Below, in pieces: positions 8,409 through 18,750 of a stretch of DNA of 64,000 nucleotides (within the stretch, counting starts at the first letter, position 1; each line of letters begins with the position of its first letter). The DNA lies in NCBI GenBank assembly GCA_910575555.1, contig CAJTFX010000010.1, positions 62,001 through 126,000 on the forward strand, in the 5' to 3' direction. A program made the translations under genes and the position numbers. The notes under the pieces are model-generated. The model had not been told where the DNA came from. It did not search any database and worked only from the letters and a program-made list of their open reading frames with translations. This stretch comes from Lachnospiraceae bacterium (GTDB taxonomy: Bacteria > Bacillota > Clostridia > Lachnospirales > Lachnospiraceae).

Positions 8409-9575
8409 CTATTTCAAAAGTTCCAGATTCCGTCCAATCAGTTCACATCTTTGCTTTACACAATCCGCGGAACGCAAAGGATCTTTCGGCGTTGAAAAAA
8501 GATAATCCTCCATCTGATCCACTGTAGTAGCTGCCACATGCATCCTGGTGTCGCAGGAAGCGTAGTAAATGTAAATATCCCCATTTTCTCTTGCAATTGC
8601 TCCATTGGTGAATACAACATTGGATACATCCCCGACTCTCTCATTCCCAAGAGGAACCAGAAATACGCCGGACGGTTCTGCAATCACTTTCGAAGGATTC
8701 TTAAGCTCTGTTCCATATACATACAGAACATAGCGCAGCCCTGCCGCTGTATTCCGAACGCCGTGGGAAATATGAATCCAGCACTTTTTCCCTTTGATTG
8801 GCGGTGCGCCGGCTCCATTTTTTGACTCAGTAAGGGTATGGTAAATCCTCTTGCTAATAATCTTTTCCTCATCAATTACCGCGTGCTCAATGTCCTCACA
8901 CAGCCCGAACCCGATTCCTCCGCCGCTTCCAGTCTCAATGAAACCATCCATGGGCCTTGTATAAAAGGCATACTTTCCATCCACAAATTCCGGATGAAGC
9001 GTCACGTTCCTCTGCTGGGGCGACTGAAGGGTTTTCAGATTATCCATTCGTTCCCATGTCTTTAAATCCTTCGTCCGTACAATCCCGGCCTCCGCAACTG
9101 CCGCAGACAAATCTGAGTTTTCCCTGTCCTTGCTCTCAGAACAGAACACGCCGTAAATCCATCCGTCCTCATGCTGCGTCAGACGCATATCGTATACGTT
9201 GGTTTCTTCCGGACAGGTATCCGGCAAAACCACCGGATAGTCCCAGAACCGGAACCCGTCTATCCCTGTCTCACTTTCTGCCACTGCAAAAAATGATTTT
9301 CTGTCGTTTCCTTCCACACGTACCACGAGATAGTATTTTCCATCCAGATAAACGGCGCCGGAATTCATAACTGCATTAATCCCCAGACGTTCCATAAAAT
9401 ATGGATTTGTCTCTTCATCCAGATCGTATCTCCAGTGAACCGGCGCAAATTCCCTGGTCAATACCGGATATTCATATCTATCATAAATTCCATTATAAAA
9501 ACTGCTTTTCTGATTCTTTTTTGAAATCAGCTTATCTAACTTTTCCTGTTCTATGTAATACTGTTTATGAAGCAT
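8409..9575 (-). CDS. 4-O-beta-D-mannosyl-D-glucose phosphorylase, GH130_1
   Basis: 388 residues, the size of Bacteroides and Ruminococcus mannosylglucose phosphorylases, with the GH130_1 blocks [20 protein letters not shown] and [19 protein letters not shown]. Asp129 in YDMRL is the expected general acid. It cleaves mannosyl-beta-1,4-glucose with phosphate, giving mannose-1-phosphate and glucose, in the cytoplasm. Its start overlaps the 3' end of the epimerase gene by 11 nt, with AAGGAGG inside that gene, which suggests translational coupling to the enzyme that makes its substrate. A second GH130 of the other subfamily is at 14.3 kb. Subfamily assignment is by recalled motifs. Confidence 0.9.
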   Translation of the reverse strand: MLHKQYYIEQEKLDKLISKKNQKSSFYNGIYDRYEYPVLTREFAPVHWRYDLDEETNPYFMERLGINAVMNSGAVYLDGKYYLVVRVEGNDRKSFFAVAESETGIDGFRFWDYPVVLPDTCPEETNVYDMRLTQHEDGWIYGVFCSESKDRENSDLSAAVAEAGIVRTKDLKTWERMDNLKTLQSPQQRNVTLHPEFVDGKYAFYTRPMDGFIETGSGGGIGFGLCEDIEHAVIDEEKIISKRIYHTLTESKNGAGAPPIKGKKCWIHISHGVRNTAAGLRYVLYVYGTELKNPSKVIAEPSGVFLVPLGNERVGDVSNVVFTNGAIARENGDIYIYYASCDTRMHVAATTVDQMEDYLFSTPKDPLRSADCVKQRCELIGRNLELLK

Positions 9576-10734
9576 CCTTAAGCCTCCTTATTACTTCCAG
9601 ACACATTCTTCCATTATGGTATGGGCACTTCCACGGCTCTACGATGGGCTTTTCTATTGGATTCCTGTCCTGGTCCAGCTCAGAAAACCATTCGGAACCC
9701 GGCCGCTTGTCAATCATATCATCCCTGATATAATTCCAGATATCCTCTGCAGCCTCCAGATACTCTTTCTTTCCCTGTTTCTGATACCCGTTCAGGAACC
9801 CAACCACCGCCTCAGCCTGTACCCACCAGACGCGTGTGGTATCCACAACTCCTTTTTCTGCCTCATTGACCAAAGAATGGTCAATGTAGGCTCTGTTATA
9901 AATATTTTCTGTAATTGTCCGTGTGATTGGGGCAAGCTTTTTAGTATAGGAGATATCGCCTAATATCTCCAGCCCCCGGTCCACAAGCCAGGCCGTTTCA
10001 ATATCGTGCCCATAAGAATACAGGTCAATCAGTGAATTCCAGGTTTTATCAAAGAAAACCTCCTGCCGCCCCAAATCCCGGTTATAAACCTGCTCCGCGA
10101 TAAGATCCAGCATGTATCTCAGCCTGTCTCCAACCTCCGCTTCTTTTGTAACCCGGTATAACTCCGTATATGCCTCAAATACATGGAGCAGCGTATTCAT
10201 GGTCTTTTCCGCCATCACCCCGTTTTCAGACAGTTTATCATTATCTGCCGGGCAGAACTCCCTGTTGAAAGCTTCCAGGTAACCATACGAATCCCTGCAT
10301 TTTTCTTCGATCAGCCGATACAGGCTGCGGGCAATTTCCAATGCCTCTTTATCCCCTGACGCATCATAGTAGGATGAGAGCGCGTAAATGGCAAAGGCCT
10401 GGTTATAGGTATGCTTGGTGGTATCCTCCGGTTCTCCTGTGTAATCCAAAGACCAGTAAACGCCGCCGTATTCTCTGTCCATACAATGCTCTTTCAAAAA
10501 GAGGAACGCATGGCGCGCATCCAAGAGCAGCGTTTCTCCGCCCAGCGTCAGATAAGCATTGGAAAAAAACCAGAGAATCCTGCTGTTTAAGATACATCCT
10601 TTTACTGCCTTCGGATCTGTTTTCAAATCATATCCCAGATAGCCGCAGAACCCTCCCCATCTGTCATCCCTCAGCCCATGCCAAAATGGAATGAGCGCAT
10701 CTGTCAAATGCTGTTTTATCTCAGTGACAAACAT
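9565..10734 (-). CDS. Cellobiose 2-epimerase (AGE family), acting on mannobiose
   Basis: 389 residues, the normal length for bacterial cellobiose 2-epimerases. The sequence fits the AGE (alpha/alpha)6 barrel: [17 protein letters not shown] at the N-terminus, conserved His/Trp segments [13 protein letters not shown] and [10 protein letters not shown], and [18 protein letters not shown] towards the C-terminus. These enzymes interconvert reducing-end glucose and mannose in beta-1,4 disaccharides. In mannan loci they turn mannobiose into mannosylglucose for GH130_1. It is cytoplasmic, lies 24 nt after GH26 and overlaps GH130_1 by 11 nt. The AGGGAGG ribosome-binding site supports the ATG at 10734. 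Confidence 0.9.
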   Translation of the reverse strand: MFVTEIKQHLTDALIPFWHGLRDDRWGGFCGYLGYDLKTDPKAVKGCILNSRILWFFSNAYLTLGGETLLLDARHAFLFLKEHCMDREYGGVYWSLDYTGEPEDTTKHTYNQAFAIYALSSYYDASGDKEALEIARSLYRLIEEKCRDSYGYLEAFNREFCPADNDKLSENGVMAEKTMNTLLHVFEAYTELYRVTKEAEVGDRLRYMLDLIAEQVYNRDLGRQEVFFDKTWNSLIDLYSYGHDIETAWLVDRGLEILGDISYTKKLAPITRTITENIYNRAYIDHSLVNEAEKGVVDTTRVWWVQAEAVVGFLNGYQKQGKKEYLEAAEDIWNYIRDDMIDKRPGSEWFSELDQDRNPIEKPIVEPWKCPYHNGRMCLEVIRRLKDAS

Positions 10735-10758
10735 ATTTCCTCCCTGTATAACCCTTGC

Positions 10759-13700
10759 TTATTTTATGGTAATTGACTTCACCTTTGAGTATTTGCCGTA
10801 TGCTGTTGTACCGGAAATGGTCTTATAGCTGCGGACTTTAAAATAGTACTTGGTGTTTTTCTTTAGCTTCTTTGTGGTATATCTGGTGGTATTTTTCTTT
10901 TTCACCGTTTTCACCAGCTTATACTTTCCTTTCTTCCCGGTTTTCATATAAATCTGATACCCGGTGGCCCCTGATGCCTTTTTCCATTTTAAAACTGCTT
11001 TCCGGGGAGATTTTGACTGCTTTTTCACACTTGTCAGGCTGACTTTTTTCGGCGTTGACACAAATGTTATCTTCTTTTCACTGGAATACGCCCCATATGC
11101 CGTCTTTCCGGAAACTGTTTTATAACCGCGGATTTTAAAGCAGTATGTTGTATCCTTCTTAAGTTTCCCGGTAGTAAAGGTTACGGTATTATTCCCATTG
11201 AGCGTTTTGAGCAGTTTATATTTTCCATTTTTCCCGGTTTTCATATAAATCTGATACCCGGTGGCCCCTGATGCCTTTTTCCATTTCAGAACGGCTTTCT
11301 GTGCGCTTTTTGGCGCCTTTTTCACACTGGTAAAACTGATTTTGCCCGGAGCCGTTACTGTTTCACCTGGCTTCTGCCCTGAATCTCCCGGCTTTTGATC
11401 TGAATCTCCCGGCTTTTGCCCTGAATCCCCTCCTGGCTTCTGTCCTGGTTCCCCTGGCTTTTGCCCGGTCAAATCTGTCAGGGCCGTATCGCTGATAATC
11501 AATCCCTGCTCATTCACTTTCGCCAAATCTGCGTCACTGATTTTTACAGCCTTCATATCATCAAACAGAATTGTGCCCTCTGCCACATAATTTCCATTTT
11601 CCTCTTTCTGCCCGTTATAATTCTCCGGCACAGAGTTGCACCACAGCTTAAAGGATGTGATATTGCCTGGGTCAGCCGACTCGTCCGCGCTGCCTTTTTT
11701 CCTGAAGCTGGTGAAAGGAATCGTCACATACTGGGCTTTCGTTCCTTTTACAAATTCCGTCAGATATGCCTCATAGGAATCGTTAATCTGAATTACCATC
11801 TTCTGTCCGTTTCCATCCGGCTTCACCCACATGGAAACCGCATTGTAATCGCTTAAGTCGGTTTTGTCACTGTCAAATACCCGTCCAAGCCCTCCAGTCC
11901 ATACTTCGGAGCCTTTATAGGAAAGCACATAGTGAAATGCTCCGCTGTAATCGCCTTCCGCTTTTTCCTGATTGTTCAGTGTCAGGGAAGAGCTGCTGTT
12001 AGCGGCTGAATTGTGGGCTCCATATTTGCTTTGAAGCAACGCATTATTTCCATAATAATATTCAAAATTTTCAAACACTCCTTTGGCCAGCACATCCGCG
12101 TCTTTATTAAAATTAATGAAACTTGCCTTTCCGAATTCCTGTCCGCCTGCAGCCAGGGTAATTACACCCGTACTGGTTTTTCCAAGTTTCTGCAGAAGTT
12201 CTGCCGTCAAAGTCCCCGTATAAATATTGCCGTTTTTCTGTGTGGAAATTGTAATTTCCTCTGCATCCTCCGACGCTTTTACAATAAATTTCACCTGATC
12301 TTCCGATGCATTTTTCACATATGCCTTCAAATCCACTGCTTCCTTAATTACAGCATAATTCTTGGGCGTAATCATATAACCGCTGATTTCCGTGCTGTAA
12401 CCGCTGAGTGTTACCTGTTCAGCTTTGCCGGCCGCCCCATCGGCTCCATAGAAATTCGTTCCATTTGCAAAGATGGATTTCTCATTATTGTAAAAACTGA
12501 TAAACTCGTTAATCATCTCATGCCCCGTTGTATCCGAGGTTTTGTAGGGAACAAAAAAGTTACTTTTATCAAAGTTTGCCCACAAAAGGAAATATGGGAT
12601 ATCGTTGGCGGCGGCTGTATCAACCACTTTGTTATACCAGTCATGTCCTGTCGTCGGATTGCCGGACGCCATCAGGCTGTCCTTACCTGCTCCTGTAATC
12701 CGGATGCCCGTTTCCGCAATGGCCGGAATCTTATTTTTCTCTTTCGCCAGATCCGCAACTACCCGGCAGCTCTGTGCGAGGCCTTCAAAGAAAGCGTCCC
12801 CGGTATACTTGCCGGCGTCTGCATAGTCGTCATAGTAATCAAAAGCCAGAATGTCTACATAAGCGTCTCCCGGATAGCGGTCCAGGTACTCTTCCTTACT
12901 TGAAATCGGGCCGTTGGGAGAATAGACATATAAGAAATTATGTACTCCCTGATCTTCCAGATAATTCACCATATACCGCCAGATTGCGTGGTAAGACTCT
13001 ACGCTTGTGGATGTGCCCCACCAGAACCATCCGCCGCTGTTCTCGTGGAACGGACGGAACAAAACCGGAATCCCATCCGCCTGCAGGGCTTTTGCATAAT
13101 CTACAATAATATCCAGATACGCATTGAACTGGGGATTAAACTGTCCGCCTTCCAAAATATAATCTGCACATGGCGTCAAATCTTTTGATTCTGTAAAATC
13201 ACATTTGGTAAAATCATACGGATGCTCTGTATCTCCCGTCGCCGTAATCTTCGCGTTTGTAAAATTGGGCATATGGCAGGACAAGGTAATCAGCGCACCG
13301 GCATTATAAGCTTTCTTAGAAGCTGCGATTGAAGCGTCCAGGGCTTCCTGCCTGGTATTCTTCCCCACTTCACAGCCGGCAAGAGCCAGTGTGTCAATCC
13401 CAAACAAAGCAGGATCTGCGCCTGTAATGTCTTTCGCATCTGATGTGGTTCCGTTATCACAGACCGATTTAAATGCAAAATTCTGATGTCCGAACAACAC
13501 CTGACCGCTTTCCTGCAGTCCCATCAGATAGGCAGCCAACGCTTTTGTGGAGGCCTGGGCCTCTGCGTCCACCAGCTTTACTTTCGCCGCCATGTGTTCC
13601 AGACTTGCCTGATCCGGCGTTACGTCCACTTCTTCTGTGATTTCCACATTTTCTTCCACCAGCTCAGCCCGGTTCAGCGCCGCATCAGAAAAAGTTACTT

Positions 13701-14226
13701 TACCTTGAAACTTTGTGCCTACCCCTTGCAGAAGCAGAGAATGGAAGGTGTCTAAATTGCTGTCAAAGGCCATTTTTACTTCTGTGCTGTAAGTGCCGTC
13801 TGAATTTTTCTGAAAATCTGAACCTTTATACGTTGGCCATCCCAGCTTCCCCACAGTATCCCAGTCATTTTCCGCTTGAAAAAAAACTGCCTGCATCTTG
13901 ATATAACCATCCTCGCCCATACTGCTCCATGCTTCCTGGCTGATTACCATTCGAAAGCTTAATTCTGATTTCGCAGCGATGGGCTGACCGTCTCCTGCAA
14001 ACGTGGCCCTTAACGTATTATCCCAGGTATCCCAATCTTCTGCTGTTCCAAATGTCACTTCCGTTGATTCTACATTTTCAAACGTCAGTGTATTTTCTCC
14101 CTGTTCGCTTTCTATCTGCGCTGCATTTACCACCAGGCCCAGACTGCCGGTTCCGCTCCCGATATCGGTCGCTGTAAGCGCCAGCGCCATGCATGCCGCT
14201 ATGACTCTTAATCCTTTTTTCAACAT
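10759..14226 (-). CDS. Secreted GH26 endo-beta-1,4-mannanase with CBMs and two Fn3-like domains
   Basis: 1155 residues. The start at 14226 is set by GAAAGGAGG; the longer TTG frame runs through this site. A signal peptide covers ~1-36. Residues ~45-190 are a beta-sandwich, probably CBM27-like. Residues ~225-585 are the GH26 barrel with FGHQN, acid/base Glu395 in FRPFHEN and nucleophile Glu505 in IAETG. Residues ~710-915 form a second carbohydrate-binding domain (CBM23/11-like). A linker with repeated QKPGDS follows, then two ~85-residue Fn3-like domains rich in Lys. There is no LPXTG motif, so wall attachment, if any, must be through the Fn3-like tail. The enzyme cuts mannan backbone at the cell surface and supplies the ABC importer encoded upstream. 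The CBM27-GH26-CBM23 order resembles the Roseburia intestinalis mannanase. Confidence 0.9.
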   Translation of the reverse strand: MLKKGLRVIAACMALALTATDIGSGTGSLGLVVNAAQIESEQGENTLTFENVESTEVTFGTAEDWDTWDNTLRATFAGDGQPIAAKSELSFRMVISQEAWSSMGEDGYIKMQAVFFQAENDWDTVGKLGWPTYKGSDFQKNSDGTYSTEVKMAFDSNLDTFHSLLLQGVGTKFQGKVTFSDAALNRAELVEENVEITEEVDVTPDQASLEHMAAKVKLVDAEAQASTKALAAYLMGLQESGQVLFGHQNFAFKSVCDNGTTSDAKDITGADPALFGIDTLALAGCEVGKNTRQEALDASIAASKKAYNAGALITLSCHMPNFTNAKITATGDTEHPYDFTKCDFTESKDLTPCADYILEGGQFNPQFNAYLDIIVDYAKALQADGIPVLFRPFHENSGGWFWWGTSTSVESYHAIWRYMVNYLEDQGVHNFLYVYSPNGPISSKEEYLDRYPGDAYVDILAFDYYDDYADAGKYTGDAFFEGLAQSCRVVADLAKEKNKIPAIAETGIRITGAGKDSLMASGNPTTGHDWYNKVVDTAAANDIPYFLLWANFDKSNFFVPYKTSDTTGHEMINEFISFYNNEKSIFANGTNFYGADGAAGKAEQVTLSGYSTEISGYMITPKNYAVIKEAVDLKAYVKNASEDQVKFIVKASEDAEEITISTQKNGNIYTGTLTAELLQKLGKTSTGVITLAAGGQEFGKASFINFNKDADVLAKGVFENFEYYYGNNALLQSKYGAHNSAANSSSSLTLNNQEKAEGDYSGAFHYVLSYKGSEVWTGGLGRVFDSDKTDLSDYNAVSMWVKPDGNGQKMVIQINDSYEAYLTEFVKGTKAQYVTIPFTSFRKKGSADESADPGNITSFKLWCNSVPENYNGQKEENGNYVAEGTILFDDMKAVKISDADLAKVNEQGLIISDTALTDLTGQKPGEPGQKPGGDSGQKPGDSDQKPGDSGQKPGETVTAPGKISFTSVKKAPKSAQKAVLKWKKASGATGYQIYMKTGKNGKYKLLKTLNGNNTVTFTTGKLKKDTTYCFKIRGYKTVSGKTAYGAYSSEKKITFVSTPKKVSLTSVKKQSKSPRKAVLKWKKASGATGYQIYMKTGKKGKYKLVKTVKKKNTTRYTTKKLKKNTKYYFKVRSYKTISGTTAYGKYSKVKSITIK
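10785..11345 (-). repeat. Direct repeat encoding the two Fn3-like domains of GH26
   Basis: Two tandem units of ~300 bp encode near-identical domains (shared blocks KWKKASGATGYQIYMKTGK, GKYKL and YCFKIRGYKT/YYFKVRSYKT). Stretches of over 40 bp are nearly identical at the DNA level (around 10940-10990 and 11238-11288), pointing to recent duplication or gene conversion. Confidence 0.85.
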
Positions 14227-14260
14227 GATTTTCCTCCTTTCAGCCAAACAATTTCCGCAC

Positions 14261-15286
14261 CTATCGGATTCCTATTTCTTTATCTGTCTCTGTCACCACA
14301 CTGTGTTCCTTAATAAATGCCACCACTTCATCCACCTTTGTAAAAGCAAGGCCCACATAGGTATCTGCGGCTCCATAGTAAATTGCAATTTTTCCGCTCT
14401 CCGAATCATGGATCGTCGCACAGGGAAATGTCACATTGGGCACAAACCCGCGTTCCTCATACCACTCCTCCGGTGTCAGCAGGAACCTGTCACAGCGGTA
14501 TTTCACAACAGACGGCTCATCGATATCCAGAATTGCGCCTCCTATGCTGTACACATAACCGTTGCAGGTTCCGGTTACGCCATGATAGAACAAAAGCCAT
14601 CCCTCACTGGTCTCAATGGGCGCCGCACCCCCGCCAATCTTTACATTCTGCCACCATTCATTTCCTTTCCCCATCACATGGCGGTGTCTGCCCCAATATT
14701 CCATATCCACACTTTCCGAAACGAAGATATCGCCAAAAGGCGTATGGCCGCTGTCGCTTGGACGGGACAGCATCAAAAACTTCCCATTCACTTTCCTTGG
14801 GAATAACACTGCATTCCTGTTAAAAGGAAGAAACGGATTCTCAATCCTGGTAAACCTCTCAAAGTCCTGTGTCTTTGCCACTCCTATGGAAGCGCCGTAA
14901 AAATCCTGGCACCAGATTATATAGTAAGTGTCTTCTACCTTCACAAGCCTTGGGTCGTATGCGTACTGGGGCATGAAATCATTTCCCTCTTCATCCTTGA
15001 AAGGTATTTTCTCCTTCTCAAAATCCCAATGGACCGCATCCCTGCTTTTTCCCAGATAAATATATGGAATTCCATTGGTCTGTTCCCCACGGAATACTCC
15101 AATAAATTCACCATTGTAAGGCATTACCGCACTATTGAAAATCCGTGCAACTCCTTCTGTGGGATTCCGTCCAATCATGGGATTGTCACTGTAACGCCAA
15201 ACTGGCATCCATGGCTTGCTATTTTCCGGTTTTTCCTGCCAGGGCACATTGGGCACCGCTGCCCCGATAATTTTAACTTCACTCAT
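14261..15286 (-). CDS. Beta-1,4-mannooligosaccharide phosphorylase, GH130_2
   Basis: 341 residues. The blocks NPMIGRNPTEGVARIFNSAV and YAYDPRLVKVEDTYYI (general acid Asp111) are those of GH130_2 enzymes such as the Ruminococcus albus mannooligosaccharide phosphorylase. It removes mannose from the non-reducing end of beta-1,4-mannooligosaccharides as mannose-1-phosphate, shortening them to mannobiose for the epimerase and GH130_1. No signal peptide. It lies between the importer permeases and GH26, with GGAGG before the ATG. Having both GH130 subfamilies is typical of complete mannan loci in Clostridia. Confidence 0.9.
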   Translation of the reverse strand: MSEVKIIGAAVPNVPWQEKPENSKPWMPVWRYSDNPMIGRNPTEGVARIFNSAVMPYNGEFIGVFRGEQTNGIPYIYLGKSRDAVHWDFEKEKIPFKDEEGNDFMPQYAYDPRLVKVEDTYYIIWCQDFYGASIGVAKTQDFERFTRIENPFLPFNRNAVLFPRKVNGKFLMLSRPSDSGHTPFGDIFVSESVDMEYWGRHRHVMGKGNEWWQNVKIGGGAAPIETSEGWLLFYHGVTGTCNGYVYSIGGAILDIDEPSVVKYRCDRFLLTPEEWYEERGFVPNVTFPCATIHDSESGKIAIYYGAADTYVGLAFTKVDEVVAFIKEHSVVTETDKEIGIR

Positions 15287-15348
15287 TAAATAATTCCTCC
15301 ATTTATAATGATACAGATATCTTACATAGGTATCTCAACCGAATTTCC

Positions 15349-16194
15349 TTACCCCTTTACAGCTCCCGCAGCCAGTCCGCCGTAAATCTGTTTCTGGCAG
15401 AGTATAAAGACAATCAATGCCGGCACCATTGTAATAATCACGCCTGCGCAGATGTAATTATACTGATTTCCCAGAGGGCCTGTAAATTTAAACAAGGACG
15501 TTGCAACCGTTACCAAACGGTTCTTATCCTGCAGGTAAAGATTGGCTGTATAGTACTCGTTATATACGCTAACACCCTTTAAAATCATAACCGTTACAAT
15601 TGCCGGCTTTAAAAGGGGGAATAAAATTCTGAAAAAAACGCCGAAATAAGTACATCCATCCATAATCGCTGATTCATCCAGAGAATCCGGTATGTTTTCA
15701 AAAAACTGGATAAATATATAAATAGAAATAATATCCGTGCCGCACATCATAATAATGTAGCCCGGCAAAAAGTTGATCCATCCAAGGCTGTACATAATCT
15801 GATATACAGATACCTGCATAGCAATGCCGGGAAGCAGGGAAGCAAACAGGAACAGATTTCGGATAAAACCATTGCCTTTGAATTTGAAACGGCTCAGCAC
15901 ATAGGCAAGCATGGAACCTGTCAGAATAGAACCAGCCAGAACAAATACCAGAATAATAATGGAATTGCGGAATGCAACGCCCATATTTGCCTGGGACCAT
16001 GCCTGTATAAAATTCTCAAAATAAAACCAGTTTTTTGGAAGAGTCATAACATTTGTCGAAGCGTATTCCTCCGGCGTCTTAAAAGCTGTAATAACGCAGA
16101 CCACAATTGGAAGTACAGAGATAAATCCTCCCAAAATCAAAGTGATATATTTCAAAACAGATATCAGAGTCCTTTTCATTTTTGCCTTTGACAT
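15349..16194 (-). CDS. ABC sugar transporter permease, MalG type
   Basis: 281 residues with six membrane helices and the inner-membrane transporter EAA loop (ESAIMDGCTYFGVFFRILFPL, residues ~185-205) that contacts the ATPase. It is the second of two permeases and is coupled to the first by a TAATG overlap, with AAAGGAGG just upstream. Together with the other permease and the lipoprotein it forms a CUT1-family importer for mannan oligosaccharides. No ATPase gene is in the locus, so a shared MsmK-type ATPase elsewhere is expected, as in other Firmicute CUT1 systems. Confidence 0.92.
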   Translation of the reverse strand: MSKAKMKRTLISVLKYITLILGGFISVLPIVVCVITAFKTPEEYASTNVMTLPKNWFYFENFIQAWSQANMGVAFRNSIIILVFVLAGSILTGSMLAYVLSRFKFKGNGFIRNLFLFASLLPGIAMQVSVYQIMYSLGWINFLPGYIIMMCGTDIISIYIFIQFFENIPDSLDESAIMDGCTYFGVFFRILFPLLKPAIVTVMILKGVSVYNEYYTANLYLQDKNRLVTVATSLFKFTGPLGNQYNYICAGVIITMVPALIVFILCQKQIYGGLAAGAVKG

Positions 16195-17165
16195 TACCGT
16201 GTACCTCCTTTTGCTTCCAAACGTTTTTTACGTTTTCTGATTTCACGCAGCGGTTCCGCATCCCCTACGCCGAAGTAGTATTTTTCCACCCACTTCTGGA
16301 TCATCGTTGCAATCATAATCAATATAAGCAGAACAATCGCCATTGCAGAGGCCAACCCTACCTTCTGGCTTTCATGGGCCAGCTTGTTCATAATAACAAA
16401 ATATGTTCCTGTTCCGAAATCGCCGCCAGTGATAACGTAGGGCGGTTCGAATACGCTCAGGGAACCGGTAATGGAAAGAATCATGTTCAGCACGATAATC
16501 GTCTTGATGCTGGGCAGGATAATATAGATAAACTTCTGGAAGCTGTTGGCTCCGTCAATATCTCCGGCCTCATACAAAGAAGCGTCTACAGACATAATTG
16601 CCCCGATGAACATAACCATGCCCTGCCCCATATATCTCCACACAGAAGTGGCGGCAACCGAAATATTATTGATGCTGGTATCCTTCAGCCAGTATGGAAG
16701 CTGCTCCAGATTAAATCCGCACCACTGAAGAACGGTATCCAAAACGAATCCTCTGGTATAGAAGAATTTGAAAATAAAACCCACCGCAATACCGCATACC
16801 AGATATGGGAAAAACATCAGACCTTTAAACACTCCGCTGCCCTTAATCTTAAAGCTCAGCACAGACGCAAAATACAGAGCCAGCGCAAGCTGAACAAAAG
16901 AAGCCACAATATAGTACAGACTCAGCTTTAACGCCTGAAAACAATCCTCTCTGGTAAACACTTCCATATAATTTTTCAGCCCCACAAACTCCTTTTCACC
17001 GATATACTTCATATCATAAAAGCTGAATCCGATCATTTTAAAGAAGGGGATATAGGTAAAGACCAGAAGCAGTGTCACCGGCACAAACATAAAGGTAAAA
17101 ATACACAGCCTCCTGTTTACTTTTCCTGATGTCACCCATGCCTTGAAGCTCCTCTTTTCATTCAT
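16194..17165 (-). CDS. ABC sugar transporter permease, MalF type
   Basis: 323 residues with six to seven membrane helices, PFFKMIGFSFYDMKYIG early in the chain, and the EAA loop (YEAGDIDGANSFQKFIYIILP, ~residues 205-225). The start is taken as the ATG at 17165 with AAAGGAG about 11 nt upstream; the GTG four codons earlier would be too close to that site. The C-terminus is very basic (RKRKKRLEAKGG). It pairs with the MalG-type permease (TAATG overlap) and follows the lipoprotein by 59 nt. Confidence 0.92.
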   Translation of the reverse strand: MNEKRSFKAWVTSGKVNRRLCIFTFMFVPVTLLLVFTYIPFFKMIGFSFYDMKYIGEKEFVGLKNYMEVFTREDCFQALKLSLYYIVASFVQLALALYFASVLSFKIKGSGVFKGLMFFPYLVCGIAVGFIFKFFYTRGFVLDTVLQWCGFNLEQLPYWLKDTSINNISVAATSVWRYMGQGMVMFIGAIMSVDASLYEAGDIDGANSFQKFIYIILPSIKTIIVLNMILSITGSLSVFEPPYVITGGDFGTGTYFVIMNKLAHESQKVGLASAMAIVLLILIMIATMIQKWVEKYYFGVGDAEPLREIRKRKKRLEAKGGTR

Positions 17166-17224
17166 AAATCCACGCACTCCTTTCCTTTTAAAAAGCGGGG
17201 TGAGCCTTCACCCCGCCCGTTCTC

Positions 17225-18604
17225 TTAGTTTTCCACGCCATTGGATTTCTGAGCCGCCGTCCATTTCTCATTCCATTCCGCACTCATGTCTTCCATGGTC
17301 TTGGTTCCAGATACAGCCTCTTCTACAATCTGTGTGGGAACTGCCCCAGATACATTGATTCCAAGTTCGGAATCATTGTTAATATCATTAAAAAGATTCT
17401 CTTCACCAGCCGCTGCCGGATTATTTACTACAAGCTCTATACCATCCAACGCCTTTAAAGCTTCCGGATATTCATCACCAATTACAATGGAAAGTCCGCC
17501 TTCTCCCTGTGCAAATCCTGATTTCTCCACCAGCCATTTAATGTAACACATTGCCGCAATCTGATTGTCTTTAGAACTGTTGCAGTTGATGCCGTAATTA
17601 TAATCAGGCCCTGCCGATACATACTGTTTTCCGTCCACGGTAATTGGAAAAGTCATATAACCGATGTCATCTGCATTGTCGCCTGCCTGCTGCATCTGTA
17701 TCACAGACCAGGAACCAAGAGCCATGCAGCCGATCTCGCCTTTATTCAGCATGCCTTTGCTGCCTTCCCAGTCAGTAGTAGTGGGTTCTTCCTCGGTCAG
17801 CCCTCTTTTTACCGCTTCATACAAGGTATTGTATACAGCATACGGACCGGTTCCGTCTCCTCTGTCTGAGAAGGGATTCTGTCCTTTGGTAAGTCCATTG
17901 TTAGAAAAATCTGCATCCCCTGTAGCGCCGCCGTCAATGTATGCGTCCCATGCCGTCATTGTCCAGCCTGCCGCAAAATTGGTATACAGCGGAATAGCGT
18001 CTGTCTTATCTTTAATCTGCTGAAGCGCATTCAGAAACTCGTCCGGCGTCTTTGGAAGATCTTTAATTCCCGCCTGTTCAAACACTGCTCTGTTGTATAC
18101 AATTCCCTGAACATTGGCCATGGAAGGAATTCCATATACATTATCCTGATATGCGTAATTATTCAGCATATTTTCTTCATAGGTTTCGGCAAGGGTCTTT
18201 TTGTCGCCCAGTTTTGTAAAATAATTTCCTAATTCATCCTTATCAACCGTCATTGGAACCATACAGATATCACCCCAGTCGCCGGTGGTAAGGCGTGTCT
18301 GCATATCATCTGCATAACTTGTGATTCCTTCATATTCGATATTAATGTTGGGATATAATTTTTGGAATTCTTCTATGTAGCTTTTAAATGTAGTATCTAC
18401 CACATCGGTTTTGTGGGTCAGAAACTTCAAATTCGCCTCCAAATCCGTGTAGTCTTCTCCCAGCTTAATCTGGTCGATGGTCACATCCGCCGTATTCTCA
18501 CCTTCCTTTTTCTCCTGCTCTTTGGTTCCGCATGCGGATAATGGCATTACCATAGCCGCTGCAAGTGAAGCCGCAAGTACTCTCTTCAAGGTTTTCTTTT
18601 TCAT
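17225..18604 (-). CDS. ABC transporter solute-binding lipoprotein for mannan oligosaccharides
   Basis: 459 residues with a lipoprotein signal: KKKTLKRV start, hydrophobic core and lipobox MPLSAC with Cys25. The rest is a cluster B-type sugar-binding protein (family of MalE/MnBP) with the usual INIEYEGITSY-type strand early in the chain and WTMTAWDAY in the middle. It captures oligosaccharides at the membrane face and delivers them to the two permeases. It is the first gene of the importer-enzyme operon and follows a very strong promoter covered by a palindrome. Ligand assignment to mannan oligosaccharides comes from context. Confidence 0.9.
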   Translation of the reverse strand: MKKKTLKRVLAASLAAAMVMPLSACGTKEQEKKEGENTADVTIDQIKLGEDYTDLEANLKFLTHKTDVVDTTFKSYIEEFQKLYPNINIEYEGITSYADDMQTRLTTGDWGDICMVPMTVDKDELGNYFTKLGDKKTLAETYEENMLNNYAYQDNVYGIPSMANVQGIVYNRAVFEQAGIKDLPKTPDEFLNALQQIKDKTDAIPLYTNFAAGWTMTAWDAYIDGGATGDADFSNNGLTKGQNPFSDRGDGTGPYAVYNTLYEAVKRGLTEEEPTTTDWEGSKGMLNKGEIGCMALGSWSVIQMQQAGDNADDIGYMTFPITVDGKQYVSAGPDYNYGINCNSSKDNQIAAMCYIKWLVEKSGFAQGEGGLSIVIGDEYPEALKALDGIELVVNNPAAAGEENLFNDINNDSELGINVSGAVPTQIVEEAVSGTKTMEDMSAEWNEKWTAAQKSNGVEN

Positions 18605-18750
18605 AGTTTCTCTCCTTTTCTTTTTTTATTTTAAGGCCATGACGCCTTAATGGACTGATTTTTCTCATTGTATTCGCACACCTCTTCTGCCCCATTTTCA
18701 GCCACTCATTTAATTTAAATTTAAATTTAAAATGTTTATTTATCAATTTG

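Noticed and set aside
14227-14247. TTG start giving GH26 seven extra residues
   Set aside because: The TTG frame runs through the AAAGGAGG site that serves the ATG at 14226, so the ATG is the start.
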